NCBI GenBank assembly: GCA_903840435.1
Contig: CAIMFV010000023.1
Coordinates: forward strand, 81,900-145,899
From: an uncultured Caulobacterales bacterium
Lineage (GTDB): Bacteria; Pseudomonadota; Alphaproteobacteria; Caulobacterales; Caulobacteraceae
DNA: 64,000 nt
Reading direction: 5' to 3'
The position numbers and the translations under genes were made by a program. The notes beneath the pieces were generated by a model. That model saw only the letters and a program-made list of their open reading frames with translations. It did no database searches and was not told the origin of the DNA. Numbering within the stretch: position 1 is the first letter of the stretch; each line of letters starts with the position of its first letter. Positions 8,970 through 17,817 of the stretch are shown here, piece by piece.

Positions 8970-9395
8970 TCAGCTTGGCGGTTGCGACGGGGAGGGGGGA
9001 CGCCATGGCAGCTCCGCGAGAAGAACAAAGCTGACGGCTGTAATCTCTAAAGCGAAAACCACCAACAAAATCGGAACCGGGAGAAACTCTCCGGATGTCC
9101 ACATGTATTCGACGACAAAACTGGCGATTAGATAAAATAATATCAAATAATACCCGTTGTATAATCTCAGCAAAAATAACATTGACATTGATAAAAAGTT
9201 AAAAATTAACAATGAAAAATAGAACAATATGCTCATAAAAAAATCATCATACATTTCTGCTTCGAAAAAGAAGGCGCTTTCCCTGTGGGTCATCATGCTG
9301 GAAAAATGTAAAACAAAGCACGCCCCCATAAAGGTCGACGGGAAGCCCAAGGGCGCGCAAATGGCGCCGATGACATATTTCGGCGTGCCTCCCAA
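8970..9395 (-). CDS. AT-rich four-helix membrane protein, paralog of the protein at 9537-9962
   Basis: A 141-residue membrane protein with no family I recognise. It uses a TTG start at 9395, preceded by ggagcg; the neighbouring paralog has the same length and the same 17-residue distance to the conserved CAPLxFP motif, which supports this start. Shared features are ICAPLGFPSTF at the N-terminus, four hydrophobic stretches, and EITAVSFVLLAELPW near the C-terminus. The base composition is much more AT-rich than the surrounding genes, and A- and T-ending codons are frequent, which suggests recent acquisition. Function unknown. Confidence 0.6.
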   Translation of the reverse strand: MGGTPKYVIGAICAPLGFPSTFMGACFVLHFSSMMTHRESAFFFEAEMYDDFFMSILFYFSLLIFNFLSMSMLFLLRLYNGYYLILFYLIASFVVEYMWTSGEFLPVPILLVVFALEITAVSFVLLAELPWRPPSPSQPPS

Positions 9396-9536
9396 AGCTA
9401 TGACGCTCCGCTAGGGTCAAATCTGAGATCTCGCTTTTGGATCCCAAGATTTTGCTCGGTATAAGTCTGCTTCAGCGAAGCAGACGCCGGAAAGGGGTCA
9501 TGGGGCTTGATGTGCCGCTTGGTCATCGTCTTTTGG

Positions 9537-9962
9537 TCAGGTCTCGCGCTTCGGCAGAGCAACCGGCCTTAGCCAGGGTAGTCCGGCAATGAGAACGAAG
9601 GCTACAGCTGTCAATTCATATGTGCCGAGAAAGGCGATGTTGAGGTCCAAAGTCTCATCAGCAAAAACCAAATATTGTGTCAAAAATGAAAGCATAACGG
9701 AAATAATAATGAAATATATTCCGTATAATTTCCTTGAAATAAGCGTCAAAAAATAAATTAATGCAATTAATATTATTAATAAGGGATATGTTGCGAGATA
9801 TATTGCAAAATCTATCCAAAAATATTTCTCAAACAAAATATTCATACTCGACGGAGTCTCTGCAAAATTTATCCGAAACACTTGTGTGATTGCAATAAAT
9901 AATGTTGGAAATGCTAATGGGGCGCAGAATATTGCTAATATATGTCTCAATTGAAATTCCAT
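9537..9962 (-). CDS. AT-rich four-helix membrane protein, paralog of the protein at 8970-9395
   Basis: A 141-residue membrane protein. The ATG at 9962 is preferred over the one at 9977 because gcAGGtgcgac stands at good ribosome-binding distance and the resulting length equals that of the paralog. N-terminus MEFQLRHILAIFCAPLAFP, then hydrophobic segments around AIYLATYPLLIILIALIYFL and IYFIIISVMLSFLTQYLVF, then YELTAVAFVLIAGLPWL. The two copies are diverged, so the duplication is not recent. AT-rich. No recognised domain; the duplicated layout hints at an accessory, perhaps protective, membrane function, but this is inference. Confidence 0.6.
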   Translation of the reverse strand: MEFQLRHILAIFCAPLAFPTLFIAITQVFRINFAETPSSMNILFEKYFWIDFAIYLATYPLLIILIALIYFLTLISRKLYGIYFIIISVMLSFLTQYLVFADETLDLNIAFLGTYELTAVAFVLIAGLPWLRPVALPKRET

Positions 9963-9977
9963 GTCGCACCTGCTCAT

Positions 9978-10288
9978 GAGGGGGTAATCAGGCGGCGAAC
10001 AACGATTTCATGGTCGCTTTCACCCGGCCGAAAACCCCATCCGTTCCAAGTCACGCCGCGCTCCCGCTTCCGCCGGACGTCCATTGACCTTTTTGATTGC
10101 GCGGTTCGTTTGGACTGTAGGGCAAGGTGGGACGTCCTTCCGCTGGGTGTTGCACGCCAGAAGACACGTCTCATAATTGAAATCAGCCGATTTTCTGAAT
10201 TAAATTTTCGACCTATTCCCAAAATCTGAGAAATAATGAGGTTATAAATCGAAAAATCAAATGGAATAAAACAAAAAATAACGCCTCA
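9978..10288. other. Intergenic region without a recognised gene
   Basis: 311 bases between the AT-rich membrane-protein gene and the glutathione S-transferase gene. The part next to 10288 is very AT-rich, the part near 10050-10140 is GC-rich. No convincing open frame, RNA gene or strong hairpin was seen. It should contain the promoter for the minus-strand gene at 9537-9962. Confidence 0.4.
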
Positions 10289-10924
10289 TCAACTCCGATT
10301 ACCTCCGAGATCATAGGGGCCGCCACGGGTGAGGGCGCGTTGATAGGCCGGGCGGGCTTGGAGGGCGCGGAGATAGGTTTCAGCGTTCGGATAGGCCTTT
10401 AGCGCGCCGCTGGCGCTCGCCGCTTCAAGCACAAAGGCGACTTGGACATCGGCCGCGGTCAGGCTGTCGCCGACCAGATAGTCCCGGCCCGTCACCGCCT
10501 GATCAATATAGCCGATATGGTTGGCGATTTCCGCTTCAATGCGCGGCCAGAGCGGCTTTCCCGCCTCGCCCAGCCGACCGACATAAAGGGCGAGCAGGAG
10601 CGGCGTCATGGCTGAACCTTCGGCGAAGTGCAGCCACTGGAGATAGGAGATCCAATCCGGGCTCGACGGCGCTGGTGCAAAGCGGCCCTCGCCATAGTGG
10701 GCGACCAGATATTCAAGGATGGCGCCGGATTCGGCGATGGTGAGCCCCGCATCAACAATCACTGGCGACTTGCCCAAGGGATGGACGGCCTTCAGGGCCT
10801 CCGGGGCGAGGCGCGTTGTAGCGTCGCGCTGGTGGGCGACAATCTCATAGGCGAGGCCCAATTCCTCCAACATCCACAAGATCCGTTGCGAACGCGAATT
10901 GTTCAGATGATGGACAATGATCAT
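10289..10924 (-). CDS. Glutathione S-transferase family protein
   Basis: A 211-residue cytosolic glutathione S-transferase-like protein. The N-terminal thioredoxin-like domain begins MIIVHHLNNSRSQRILWMLE (the SRS/RILW segment replaces the catalytic Ser/Tyr region) and contains the glutathione-binding NPL-like HPLGKSPVIVDAGLTIAESGAI, with the conserved cis-Pro and the E-S pair. The C-terminal all-helical domain holds the GRDYLVGDSLTAADVQVAF motif characteristic of GSTs. It is of the beta/theta-like bacterial type; the substrate is unknown. Full length. Confidence 0.92.
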   Translation of the reverse strand: MIIVHHLNNSRSQRILWMLEELGLAYEIVAHQRDATTRLAPEALKAVHPLGKSPVIVDAGLTIAESGAILEYLVAHYGEGRFAPAPSSPDWISYLQWLHFAEGSAMTPLLLALYVGRLGEAGKPLWPRIEAEIANHIGYIDQAVTGRDYLVGDSLTAADVQVAFVLEAASASGALKAYPNAETYLRALQARPAYQRALTRGGPYDLGGNRS

Positions 10925-11028
10925 CGCGACCTCCCAGAGCCCGTATCCGCCACCCTCAAAGGGGCAGATTTCGGCGCAAGCGCCTCTATCCCACTTTCAT
11001 CGCGACATCGCCAGCGTGATTGGCCTCT

Positions 11029-11082
11029 TACGTCTGGCCGCGATAAGACGTATCAGACCAGATGTTTGGCGCATGACGCCAA
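11029..11082. promoter_or_regulatory. Two inverted repeats in the ptsP leader
   Basis: TACGTCT at 11029-11035 pairs with AGACGTA at 11046-11052, and TTGGCG at 11066-11071 pairs with CGCCAA at 11077-11082. Both lie 65-120 bases upstream of the ptsP start and are candidates for operators or leader structure. Confidence 0.35.
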
Positions 11083-11146
11083 CTTGACGCCAGAACTTTC
11101 CGCTGCGGCCCCCCTGGTTGGGCCCTTGGCGGGTTGAGGAGAGCCT

Positions 11147-13408
11147 ATGGAGCGGGGCTTGGCCGCACGCGGCCCGCGCAGCCTGCTTCGCCAGATCCGC
11201 GAGGTGATGGCGGGGGGAGGACCGGCGCAGGGCCGACTGGACATGGTGGTGCGCATTATCGCCGTCTCCATGGTGGCGGAGGTGTGCTCGATCTATTTGC
11301 GCCGCGCTAGTGGCGATATGGAATTGTTCGCCACCGAAGGCCTGTCGAAAGAGGCCGTCCACGTCACGCGAATGAAGCCGGGCGAAGGTCTGGTTGGCGA
11401 AATCGTCCGCCTGGGCCGACCGCTCAACCTGTCCGAAGCGACCTTGCACCCGGCCTTCTCCTATCGCCCTGAGACGGGCGAAGATCCGTTCCACGCCTTT
11501 CTGGGCGTGCCGCTCTTGCGGGGTGGTCGCTCGGTCGGCGCGCTCGTTGTGCAAAACCGCACGGCCCGCATCTATGGCGATGAAGAGGTCGATGACCTGC
11601 AAACCATCGCCATGGTCTTGTCGGAAATGGCGGCGGCCGGGGAATTGGTCGAGCTCGAAGAGCTGAAAGATATCGAACTTTCGCCCCACAAGCCCGAGCG
11701 GCTTAAAGGCGTGCGGTTCGCCGAAGGCTTAGCCTTTGGTGCGGCGGTGCTGCACGAAGCGCCTGTAGCCCCGGAAAAGCTCTTAGCCGAGGATCCGGTA
11801 CAAGAAGAGGCCCGGCTGCAAACCGCGCTCAAGGGCCTGCGCCAACAGATCGATGAGATGCTTGAGGGGCAAAATACCCTCGTCGGCGCCTCGCACGAGG
11901 TGTTGGAGACCTACCGGCTGTTTGCCAATGATCGCGGCTGGATTCGCGGACTTGAAGAGGCGGTGCGCTCAGGCCTGACCGCCGAGGCTGCGGTCGAGCG
12001 GGCGCGCTGGGAGCACCGGGCTCGCTTGAAAGAGGCCCGCGATCCTTACCTGCGCGAACGTCTGCATGATCTGGAAGATTTGGCCGACCGGCTGTTGCGC
12101 CATTTGTCGGGGGCCCACCACGCCAAGCGCATCCTGCCGGAAAACGCCATCCTGGTCGCCCGCAATCTTGGGCCAGCAGACCTGCTCGAATATGACCGCG
12201 ACCGACTGAAGGGTTTGTTGCTGGAAGAAGGCTCTGCCGCCAGCCATGCCTCCATCGTCGCCAAGGCGCTGGGGATCCCTTGCGTCGGTCGGCTGGAAGG
12301 CTTGCGCGATCGCCTGTCCGAAGGCGATGCGGTGATTGTCGACGCTGAGTTGGGCGAGGCGTTTTTGCGCCCCCGCGCCGATGTGATCGAAGCCTTTCGC
12401 AGCCGGGCCGCCATGCGCGATCAAAGGCGGGCCGAGTTCGCCAAGTTGCGCGATACGCCCGCCTTCACCAAGGACGGCTGTAAGATCACCCTGATGATGA
12501 ATGCGGGCCTTGCGGTCGATCTCGACAATATGGTCGAAACCGGCGCCGAGGGCATTGGCCTTTTCCGCACCGAATTCCAATTTATGGTCGCCGAAGAACT
12601 GCCGCGACTGTCGGCCCAAACCGCGCTTTATGCTCGGGTGCTGGAGGTGGCCGATGGTCGACCGGTCTTGTTCCGCACCCTTGATCTCGGCGGCGATAAG
12701 ATCTTGCCCTATATGGAGGCGGAGCGCGAAGACAATCCCGCCCTAGGCTGGCGCGCGGTTCGCATGGGCCTTGACCGTCCAGCCCTGTTACGCCTGCAAT
12801 TACGCGCACTCGTCTCCGCCGCTCAAGGTCGGGATTTGAGCGTCATGTTTCCCTTGGTAGCAACGGTTGATGAATTTCGTCAGGCGCGCGCCTTTGTTGA
12901 TCAAGAGCTTGCTTGGGCCGCTAAGCGCGGACGCACGCCCCCCACCTCTATCCGGGTTGGGGCGATGATCGAAGCCCCCTCATTGTTGTGGCATTTGGAC
13001 GCGCTGCTGCCGATGACGGATTTTGTCTCGGTCGGCACCAATGACCTGATGCAATATCTGTTCGCCGCCGATCGCGGCAATCCGCGCATGGCCGAGCGCT
13101 ATGATCCCCTGTCGCCGCCGGCTCTGCGGGCGCTGAAGACGATTTGCGATGGCTGTGCAGACACCGGAACCCCGGTCTCAGTGTGTGGCGAATTGGCGGG
13201 CCGACCGCTTGAAGCCTTTGTCTTGATTGCGCTCGGATTTGAGCGCCTCTCGATGCCGCCGCAAGGCATAGGTCCGGTCAAACGCATGGTCTTGTCTCTG
13301 GATCGCGAGGCGGCCAAGCGCGGCGTCGCCGCCTGTCTTCGTTCGCCTGCCGGATCGGTGCGGCAGGAAATTGAAACCCTGGCGCGCAAGCTCAATGTGG
13401 CGCTCTAG
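11147..13408 (+). CDS. ptsP: Phosphoenolpyruvate-protein phosphotransferase PtsP (enzyme I-Ntr)
   Basis: A 753-residue enzyme I of the nitrogen-type PTS. It takes phosphate from PEP and passes it to NPr (PtsO), a regulatory relay for nitrogen, potassium or stringent-response signals rather than sugar uptake. N-terminal GAF domain (about 20-165), then the enzyme I N-terminal domain, the phosphohistidine domain with His367 in GSAASHASIVAKALGIP, and the PEP-binding barrel with GLFRTEFQFM, FRTLDLGGDK, the VGTNDLMQY motif and catalytic Cys680 (VSVCGELAGRP). Start ATG preceded by gaggaga. In many alphaproteobacteria it sits between lysC and prfA; here a RodZ-like gene and ispG follow. Confidence 0.97.
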   Translation: MERGLAARGPRSLLRQIREVMAGGGPAQGRLDMVVRIIAVSMVAEVCSIYLRRASGDMELFATEGLSKEAVHVTRMKPGEGLVGEIVRLGRPLNLSEATLHPAFSYRPETGEDPFHAFLGVPLLRGGRSVGALVVQNRTARIYGDEEVDDLQTIAMVLSEMAAAGELVELEELKDIELSPHKPERLKGVRFAEGLAFGAAVLHEAPVAPEKLLAEDPVQEEARLQTALKGLRQQIDEMLEGQNTLVGASHEVLETYRLFANDRGWIRGLEEAVRSGLTAEAAVERARWEHRARLKEARDPYLRERLHDLEDLADRLLRHLSGAHHAKRILPENAILVARNLGPADLLEYDRDRLKGLLLEEGSAASHASIVAKALGIPCVGRLEGLRDRLSEGDAVIVDAELGEAFLRPRADVIEAFRSRAAMRDQRRAEFAKLRDTPAFTKDGCKITLMMNAGLAVDLDNMVETGAEGIGLFRTEFQFMVAEELPRLSAQTALYARVLEVADGRPVLFRTLDLGGDKILPYMEAEREDNPALGWRAVRMGLDRPALLRLQLRALVSAAQGRDLSVMFPLVATVDEFRQARAFVDQELAWAAKRGRTPPTSIRVGAMIEAPSLLWHLDALLPMTDFVSVGTNDLMQYLFAADRGNPRMAERYDPLSPPALRALKTICDGCADTGTPVSVCGELAGRPLEAFVLIALGFERLSMPPQGIGPVKRMVLSLDREAAKRGVAACLRSPAGSVRQEIETLARKLNVAL

Positions 13409-13454
13409 CCTTTGTTAGGGACACGTCGAACCCGGTGTTCCCGAAAAGGCGAAC
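13409..13454 (+). repeat. TAG-linked hairpin repeat, copy 1 (after ptsP)
   Basis: Begins two bases after the TAG stop of ptsP. TTTGTTAGGGACACG, a short loop, then CGGTGTTCCCGAAAAGG; GGGACAC and GTGTTCCC pair with one bulge. It aligns base for base over about 45 positions with the copies at 17325-17370 and, on the minus strand, 27302-27348. It may act as a 3' end structure. Confidence 0.6.
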
Positions 13455-13756
13455 GGGCCCTTCCGAAACCGCAGACTGTTGGGTTTCGTTTGGGCCGGAC
13501 AGGCTCTCGGGTCCTCGGACATGCCCAACCCAATATTAACGTCTGCCAGCGCAAGCTTTCGCCTGGGGCGGGATTGATTCGCGTCTGAGGTCGTAATCCG
13601 TTGTTTTCACAGGTTGGGTTTGCTAGAGCAGACGGGCTTCAGATTGAGTTTCCAAAACGGGCTCTGGCCAGTGGAATTCAGGGTGACGCGCCGCGACTGA
13701 CTTAGCGGAAGACGGTCGCAAGCTAGAGGGCTCAGTCGAAAGACACGAGACGGGAC
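13455..13756. other. Intergenic region between ptsP and the RodZ-like gene
   Basis: Contains a second hairpin, CGAAACC at 13464-13470 with GGTTTCG at 13482-13488, directly after the repeat copy. The remainder has no recognised gene and presumably holds the promoter of the RodZ-like gene. Confidence 0.4.
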
Positions 13757-13825
13757 ATGGTGGTTGGGATCCTTAAGAGGATCAATCGCAAGCGCCGAGA
13801 CGCCATGGAGCTTCGCCGCCCATGA
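13757..13825 (+). CDS. Possible 22-residue leader peptide overlapping the RodZ-like gene
   Basis: A short frame beginning MVVGILKRINRKRRDAMELR and ending in TGA at 13823-13825, which overlaps the ATG of the next gene by four bases (ATGA). It is strongly basic. The ribosome-binding sequence is weak (gagacggg). It could serve translational coupling, but no family supports it. Confidence 0.25.
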   Translation: MVVGILKRINRKRRDAMELRRP

Positions 13826-14835
13826 CGCCCCTTGATGTCGGTTATGTCAGCCCATCTCTTTGCCTAGTCGACCCGTTTGGCGACCGCGTGGGTCCAAGCC
13901 CGGAAAATTTCGAACATCTCGGCTTTTATCTGCGCGCCGTTCGCGAGCATCGCGGCTGGACGCTGAGCGATCTGGCCACCGTAACCCGGATTCGCAGACT
14001 TTACCTCGCCGCGATTGAGGACGGTGATTTGTCGTCCCTGCCCTCGCGTCCGTTTGCCCTCGGCTATGTGCGCTCCTATGCCAAGGCCTTAGGCCTCGAC
14101 GGCGAGCTGGCTATTGCCCGGTTCAAACAAGAATATCCCTTCGATCATGAGCCCCTGCGCGCACCTGCGGGCGTCCGCCACCAAACGCCCCAGCGTCATC
14201 CCTTGATCATGGCAGCGGTTGGTATTCTCGTGTTTGCAGTGCTGGTCTGGAACCTGTTCCAAAGGGCAAATGGAGCCCTGACCGCACCGGGGCCCGCTAA
14301 CCTTCGCTCAACGGCGGCGATGACGGGCGAACTGCCGCCGCCGCCAAGGGTCAATGGCGCCTTTGTGGTCGCCGCGCCGAGCCCCGCGCCGTCAGAGTCT
14401 TCCACGCCCAAACCCTATGTCACGCCAGGGCTCGAAGCCGTGATCGGGCCGATGACGGCTGCGGAGACTGCAGAAACCCGCGGCGCAGACGAACTTCCCT
14501 TAGGCGTGCCCTTTGAAGCGCGCGGGCAGGTCTATGGCGTCGCGAGCGTCAGTGGCGATGTGCTGTTACAGGCGCGAAAATCGGCGCTTCTGGTATTACG
14601 TCGTCCGGACAATCAAGTCTTCTTCGCCCGGCTCCTGAAAGCGGGAGAGACAGCGCGCGCTCCGGTAGGCCATGGGCTGACGGCCGAGGTCAATGATCCC
14701 GACGGCTTTTATGTCTTCCAAAACAATAGTCTGGTCGGGCGCCTAACCGCGCCGAGAACCGCTCTGGACAAGATCGAGCCGCCACCGCCTTCGCCAGCCG
14801 AGGCGGAATCGTCGCAGGAGGCCCCGGCCCACTGA
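13822..14835 (+). CDS. RodZ-like helix-turn-helix membrane protein (DUF4115)
   Basis: A 337-residue protein with the RodZ layout: a cytoplasmic Cro/CI-type helix-turn-helix (about 30-95, LGFYLRAVREHRGWTLSDLA, then RRLYLAAIEDGDLSSLP), one membrane helix (LIMAAVGILVFAVLVWNLF, about 132-150), a proline-rich linker, and a periplasmic DUF4115 domain (VYGVASVSGDVLLQARKSAL to about FYVFQNNSLVGRL). RodZ links MreB to the cell-wall elongation machinery and helps set rod shape. The tail after 310 is Pro/Glu-rich. ispG follows 56 bases downstream, a frequent alphaproteobacterial pairing. The initial 25 residues before the HTH look poorly conserved. Confidence 0.85.
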   Translation: MTPLDVGYVSPSLCLVDPFGDRVGPSPENFEHLGFYLRAVREHRGWTLSDLATVTRIRRLYLAAIEDGDLSSLPSRPFALGYVRSYAKALGLDGELAIARFKQEYPFDHEPLRAPAGVRHQTPQRHPLIMAAVGILVFAVLVWNLFQRANGALTAPGPANLRSTAAMTGELPPPPRVNGAFVVAAPSPAPSESSTPKPYVTPGLEAVIGPMTAAETAETRGADELPLGVPFEARGQVYGVASVSGDVLLQARKSALLVLRRPDNQVFFARLLKAGETARAPVGHGLTAEVNDPDGFYVFQNNSLVGRLTAPRTALDKIEPPPPSPAEAESSQEAPAH

Positions 14836-14891
14836 TCGCGGGTCTGGCAAGGGGGCTTTTCGCCTCGGCCGCAAAAGCTTATTGATGCGCT

Positions 14892-16016
14892 ATGAGCTCT
14901 GATCTCGACCCACGACACCATCGCCCCTGGCGCAGGATTGACCGCCGCCCGTCACGCAAGATCCGCGTCGGCACGGTCGAGGTGGGCGGCGACGCCCCCA
15001 TCACCGTCCAGTCAATGACCAATACCCTCACCCATGACGCCGCCGCCACCATTGCCCAGGTGCGGGCCTTGGAAGAGGCGGGCGCGGATATTGTGCGGGT
15101 CTCCTGTCCCGACGAGGAGTCGACCCAGGCCTTTAAGCAAATTGTGCGCGCCGCCAAGGTTCCCTTGGTCGCGGACATTCATTTTCACTACAAGCGCGCC
15201 ATTGAGGCGGCCCAAGCGGGGGCGGCGTGCCTGCGCATTAATCCGGGCAACATCGGATCAGCGCCCCGGGTGCGGGAGGTGGTTCAGGCGGCCCGCGATC
15301 ACGGCTGTTCTATTCGCATCGGCGTCAATGCCGGGTCTTTGGAGCGGGAGCTCTTGGAGCGCTATGGCGAACCCTGTCCGGAAGCCATGGTGGAAAGCGC
15401 GCTGAGCCACGCCCGCATTCTGCAAGATCTGGACTTTCACGAATTTAAGATAAGCGTCAAAGCCTCTGATCCGTTCTTGACCGTGGCCGCCTATCAGCAG
15501 TTGGCGGACGCCATTGATTGCCCCCTGCACTTAGGCGTTACCGAGGCGGGCGCCTTGCGCAATGGCACGGTCAAGTCCGCCATCGGGCTTGGGTCCCTGT
15601 TATGGGCGGGAATTGGCGACACGATCCGTGTCAGCCTCGCTGCTGATCCGGTCGAGGAGGTCAAGGTCGGGTTCGATATCTTGAAGTCGCTTGGACTGCG
15701 CCATCGCGGCGTCAATATTATTGCCTGTCCCTCCTGTGCCCGCCAAGGCTTCAATGTCATTGAAACGGTCGCCGCGCTCGAAGACAGACTAGCCCATATT
15801 TCCACCCCGCTTAGCCTTTCCATCATCGGCTGTGTGGTCAACGGACCCGGAGAAGCCTTGATGACGGACCTTGGCTTTACCGGTGGCGGCAAGGGGTCCG
15901 GCATGGTCTATGTGGCGGGCAAGCCAGACCACAAGCTGGATAATGCCCAAATGGTCGACCACATTGTCGGCTTGGTGGAGGAACGGGCGGCGGCCCTGGC
16001 TGAGACTGCTAAATAG
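14892..16016 (+). CDS. ispG: 4-hydroxy-3-methylbut-2-en-1-yl diphosphate synthase (IspG/GcpE)
   Basis: A 374-residue IspG, the penultimate enzyme of the MEP isoprenoid pathway, converting MEcPP to HMBPP with a [4Fe-4S] cluster. The TIM-barrel part carries [19 protein letters not shown] and [15 protein letters not shown], and the cluster ligands are visible: Cys279 and Cys282 (CPSCARQGF), Cys314 and Glu321 (GCVVNGPGE). Length is right for the short bacterial form. The ATG start has no strong ribosome-binding site. Ten bases after its stop begins the phosphoesterase gene. Confidence 0.97.
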   Translation: MSSDLDPRHHRPWRRIDRRPSRKIRVGTVEVGGDAPITVQSMTNTLTHDAAATIAQVRALEEAGADIVRVSCPDEESTQAFKQIVRAAKVPLVADIHFHYKRAIEAAQAGAACLRINPGNIGSAPRVREVVQAARDHGCSIRIGVNAGSLERELLERYGEPCPEAMVESALSHARILQDLDFHEFKISVKASDPFLTVAAYQQLADAIDCPLHLGVTEAGALRNGTVKSAIGLGSLLWAGIGDTIRVSLAADPVEEVKVGFDILKSLGLRHRGVNIIACPSCARQGFNVIETVAALEDRLAHISTPLSLSIIGCVVNGPGEALMTDLGFTGGGKGSGMVYVAGKPDHKLDNAQMVDHIVGLVEERAAALAETAK

Positions 16017-16025
16017 GCGCAACAC

Positions 16026-17324
16026 GTGCCTCGCCTAATCCTATCTTTTCTCGGCATAGCCGTCTCGCTTATTAGCTTGAACGGGCTGGCTCTGGCCGCG
16101 CCCCTTCCCGCCTGGGTCGAATATGGCCCTCACGGTCCGGAGTTGCGCGCCGTCGCACCCGCCGCCAGTCCCTGCCCCACAGCCCTGGTCGACGGTGTCA
16201 CTGCCGCCACGAAGGAAGGTGTCGCGGGCGATGCCGACTTCCCCAAGCTCTGCCGACTGGCGCTCAAGGCCGGGCAAAATGTTGCGATCGGTAATTTGCG
16301 TTTGCGCGCGCCCGAGGCGCCAAGGCGGATTATCATTATTGGCGATACGGGCTGTCGTCTGCATGGGGCGAGTGTTCAGCCTTGTAATGATCCAAAAGGC
16401 TGGCCGTTTCCGAAAATCGCCAAGATCGCCGCCGCCCATGCACCGGACTTGGTGATCCATGTCGGCGATTACTATTACCGGGAAACCCCGTGTCCGATTA
16501 CCCAACCCCTGTGTGCAGGCTCGCCATCTGGCGATCACTGGCTCACCTGGCGGGCTGACTTTTTCGATCCGGCAGCGCCGCTCCTGCAGACCACGCCCTT
16601 TGTGTTTGTGCGCGGCAATCACGAACAGTGTCACAGGGGCGGGAAGGGTTGGTCGCGCCTGTTGGAGCCCACCTCGCCGGGAACCCCCTGTCGCGACCTG
16701 TCGCCATCTTTTTTTTGGAGCTGGCCAACCTTGGCGCTTGCAACCCTCGACTCCTCCAGCGCTGAGGATCGCGAGGTCAATAGCCGCGTCGTGGAGGATC
16801 TGAAGACCCAACTGAGCACCATTGCAGAGGCTGAACGCACCAGTCCCAATCCGCAACAACCGCTATTTGTGCTGACCCACAGGCCCATCTGGGCGCTCGT
16901 GCCGGTTGCCCAACTCGGACCCTTTGGCAGTCTTGATGTGGCGATCAATCGCACCTTACAGGCCGCCGTACGCGGGCGACTGCCAGACGGAACCGGAATG
17001 GTGATTTCAGGCCACATCCACCACTTTGCCGCCTATGATTTTGCCGGTGCACGGCCAGCCCAATTGGTGGCAGGCGAGGGGGGCGACACGCCAGAATTTG
17101 CGGATCTCCCCCGCTTTGATCGGACGACAGGCAATGTCGACGGTTTGCGACCCACCCGGCTCAGCTTCGCCCGCTACGGCTATGTGTTGATGGAGCGGCA
17201 AGGCGAAGCATGGCGGATCGAAGCGCGCGGCCTGGAAGATGAGGTGATTGCGGTTTGCACGGCGAGCGAAAGACGCCTTGTCTGCCAAACACCAGGCGGC
17301 GCTCCGACGAAAGCGCGCCGTTAG
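16026..17324 (+). CDS. Secreted calcineurin-like metallophosphoesterase
   Basis: A 432-residue exported phosphoesterase. The GTG start gives a signal peptide (LILSFLGIAVSLISLNGLALAAP, cut near residue 25). The dinuclear metal motifs of the calcineurin-like family are in order: IIIIGDTGCR (about 100), VIHVGDYYY (about 142), VRGNHEQC (about 198) and ISGHIHHF (about 328). Many cysteines in the exported part may form disulfides. It probably acts on phosphomono- or diesters in the periplasm; the substrate is unknown. Ten bases after ispG, so maybe co-transcribed. Confidence 0.88.
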   Translation: MPRLILSFLGIAVSLISLNGLALAAPLPAWVEYGPHGPELRAVAPAASPCPTALVDGVTAATKEGVAGDADFPKLCRLALKAGQNVAIGNLRLRAPEAPRRIIIIGDTGCRLHGASVQPCNDPKGWPFPKIAKIAAAHAPDLVIHVGDYYYRETPCPITQPLCAGSPSGDHWLTWRADFFDPAAPLLQTTPFVFVRGNHEQCHRGGKGWSRLLEPTSPGTPCRDLSPSFFWSWPTLALATLDSSSAEDREVNSRVVEDLKTQLSTIAEAERTSPNPQQPLFVLTHRPIWALVPVAQLGPFGSLDVAINRTLQAAVRGRLPDGTGMVISGHIHHFAAYDFAGARPAQLVAGEGGDTPEFADLPRFDRTTGNVDGLRPTRLSFARYGYVLMERQGEAWRIEARGLEDEVIAVCTASERRLVCQTPGGAPTKARR

Positions 17325-17370
17325 CGTTTGTCAGGAAAAAGTAGGATCCGGTTTTTCCGAAAAGACAAAC
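17325..17370 (+). repeat. TAG-linked hairpin repeat, copy 2 (after the phosphoesterase)
   Basis: Starts immediately after the TAG at 17322-17324. Two nested perfect stems: GTTTGTC (17326-17332) with GACAAAC (17364-17370), and GGAAAAA (17334-17340) with TTTTTCC (17352-17358). It could end transcripts from both converging genes. Same family as copies at 13409 and 27348. Confidence 0.65.
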
Positions 17371-17391
17371 GAAAAGAGACACTAATCGCCC

Positions 17392-17817
17392 TTAGCTTTC
17401 CTCTTCGGGGTCGGTCGCCACAGCCGGACGTCGGGATCGGAAGCCTTTACGCCCCTGACTTGCTCCCTCCGTCGACTTGCGGGCCTTGGCCGTGATTTCT
17501 TTCAGCTTGTAGGTTTGTAACACCGATAGGGCCGCCCCCGGCGCGCCCTTGTCTGGATCGGCAAAGGCGCGGCCATAGGTCTTTAGCCGCGCTTCGACAT
17601 CGGTCAGGAACGCGTCTTCCCAGGGGCTGAACGCCACACCCGCCTTGGCGGCGGTGCGCTCGGCCTTTTTCACCGCCTTTAGGGCGAGCTTGGCCGAAAC
17701 CTCGCGAAAACTGGGACGCGGCTTGGTGTCGCCGTGCGCCTTATTTTTCGTCGTCCGCTCGCCCGCCTTAGCGCCGTGGGACTTAAACCCGCCGCCGCCC
17801 TTCGATTTAAAACTCAA
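17392..17817 (-). CDS. Small basic protein of unknown function coupled to gapR
   Basis: A 141-residue protein that I do not recognise. It starts with TTG at 17817, overlapping the TGA of gapR (TTGA), which implies translational coupling. The N-terminal 35 residues are Lys/Gly/Ser-rich and strongly basic ([18 protein letters not shown]), the middle is helical ([40 protein letters not shown]), and a second basic stretch RKGFRSRRP precedes an acidic end. There is no signal peptide or membrane helix. The composition suggests nucleic-acid binding, and the coupling to a nucleoid protein points the same way, but both are inference. Confidence 0.55.
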   Translation of the reverse strand: MSFKSKGGGGFKSHGAKAGERTTKNKAHGDTKPRPSFREVSAKLALKAVKKAERTAAKAGVAFSPWEDAFLTDVEARLKTYGRAFADPDKGAPGAALSVLQTYKLKEITAKARKSTEGASQGRKGFRSRRPAVATDPEEES

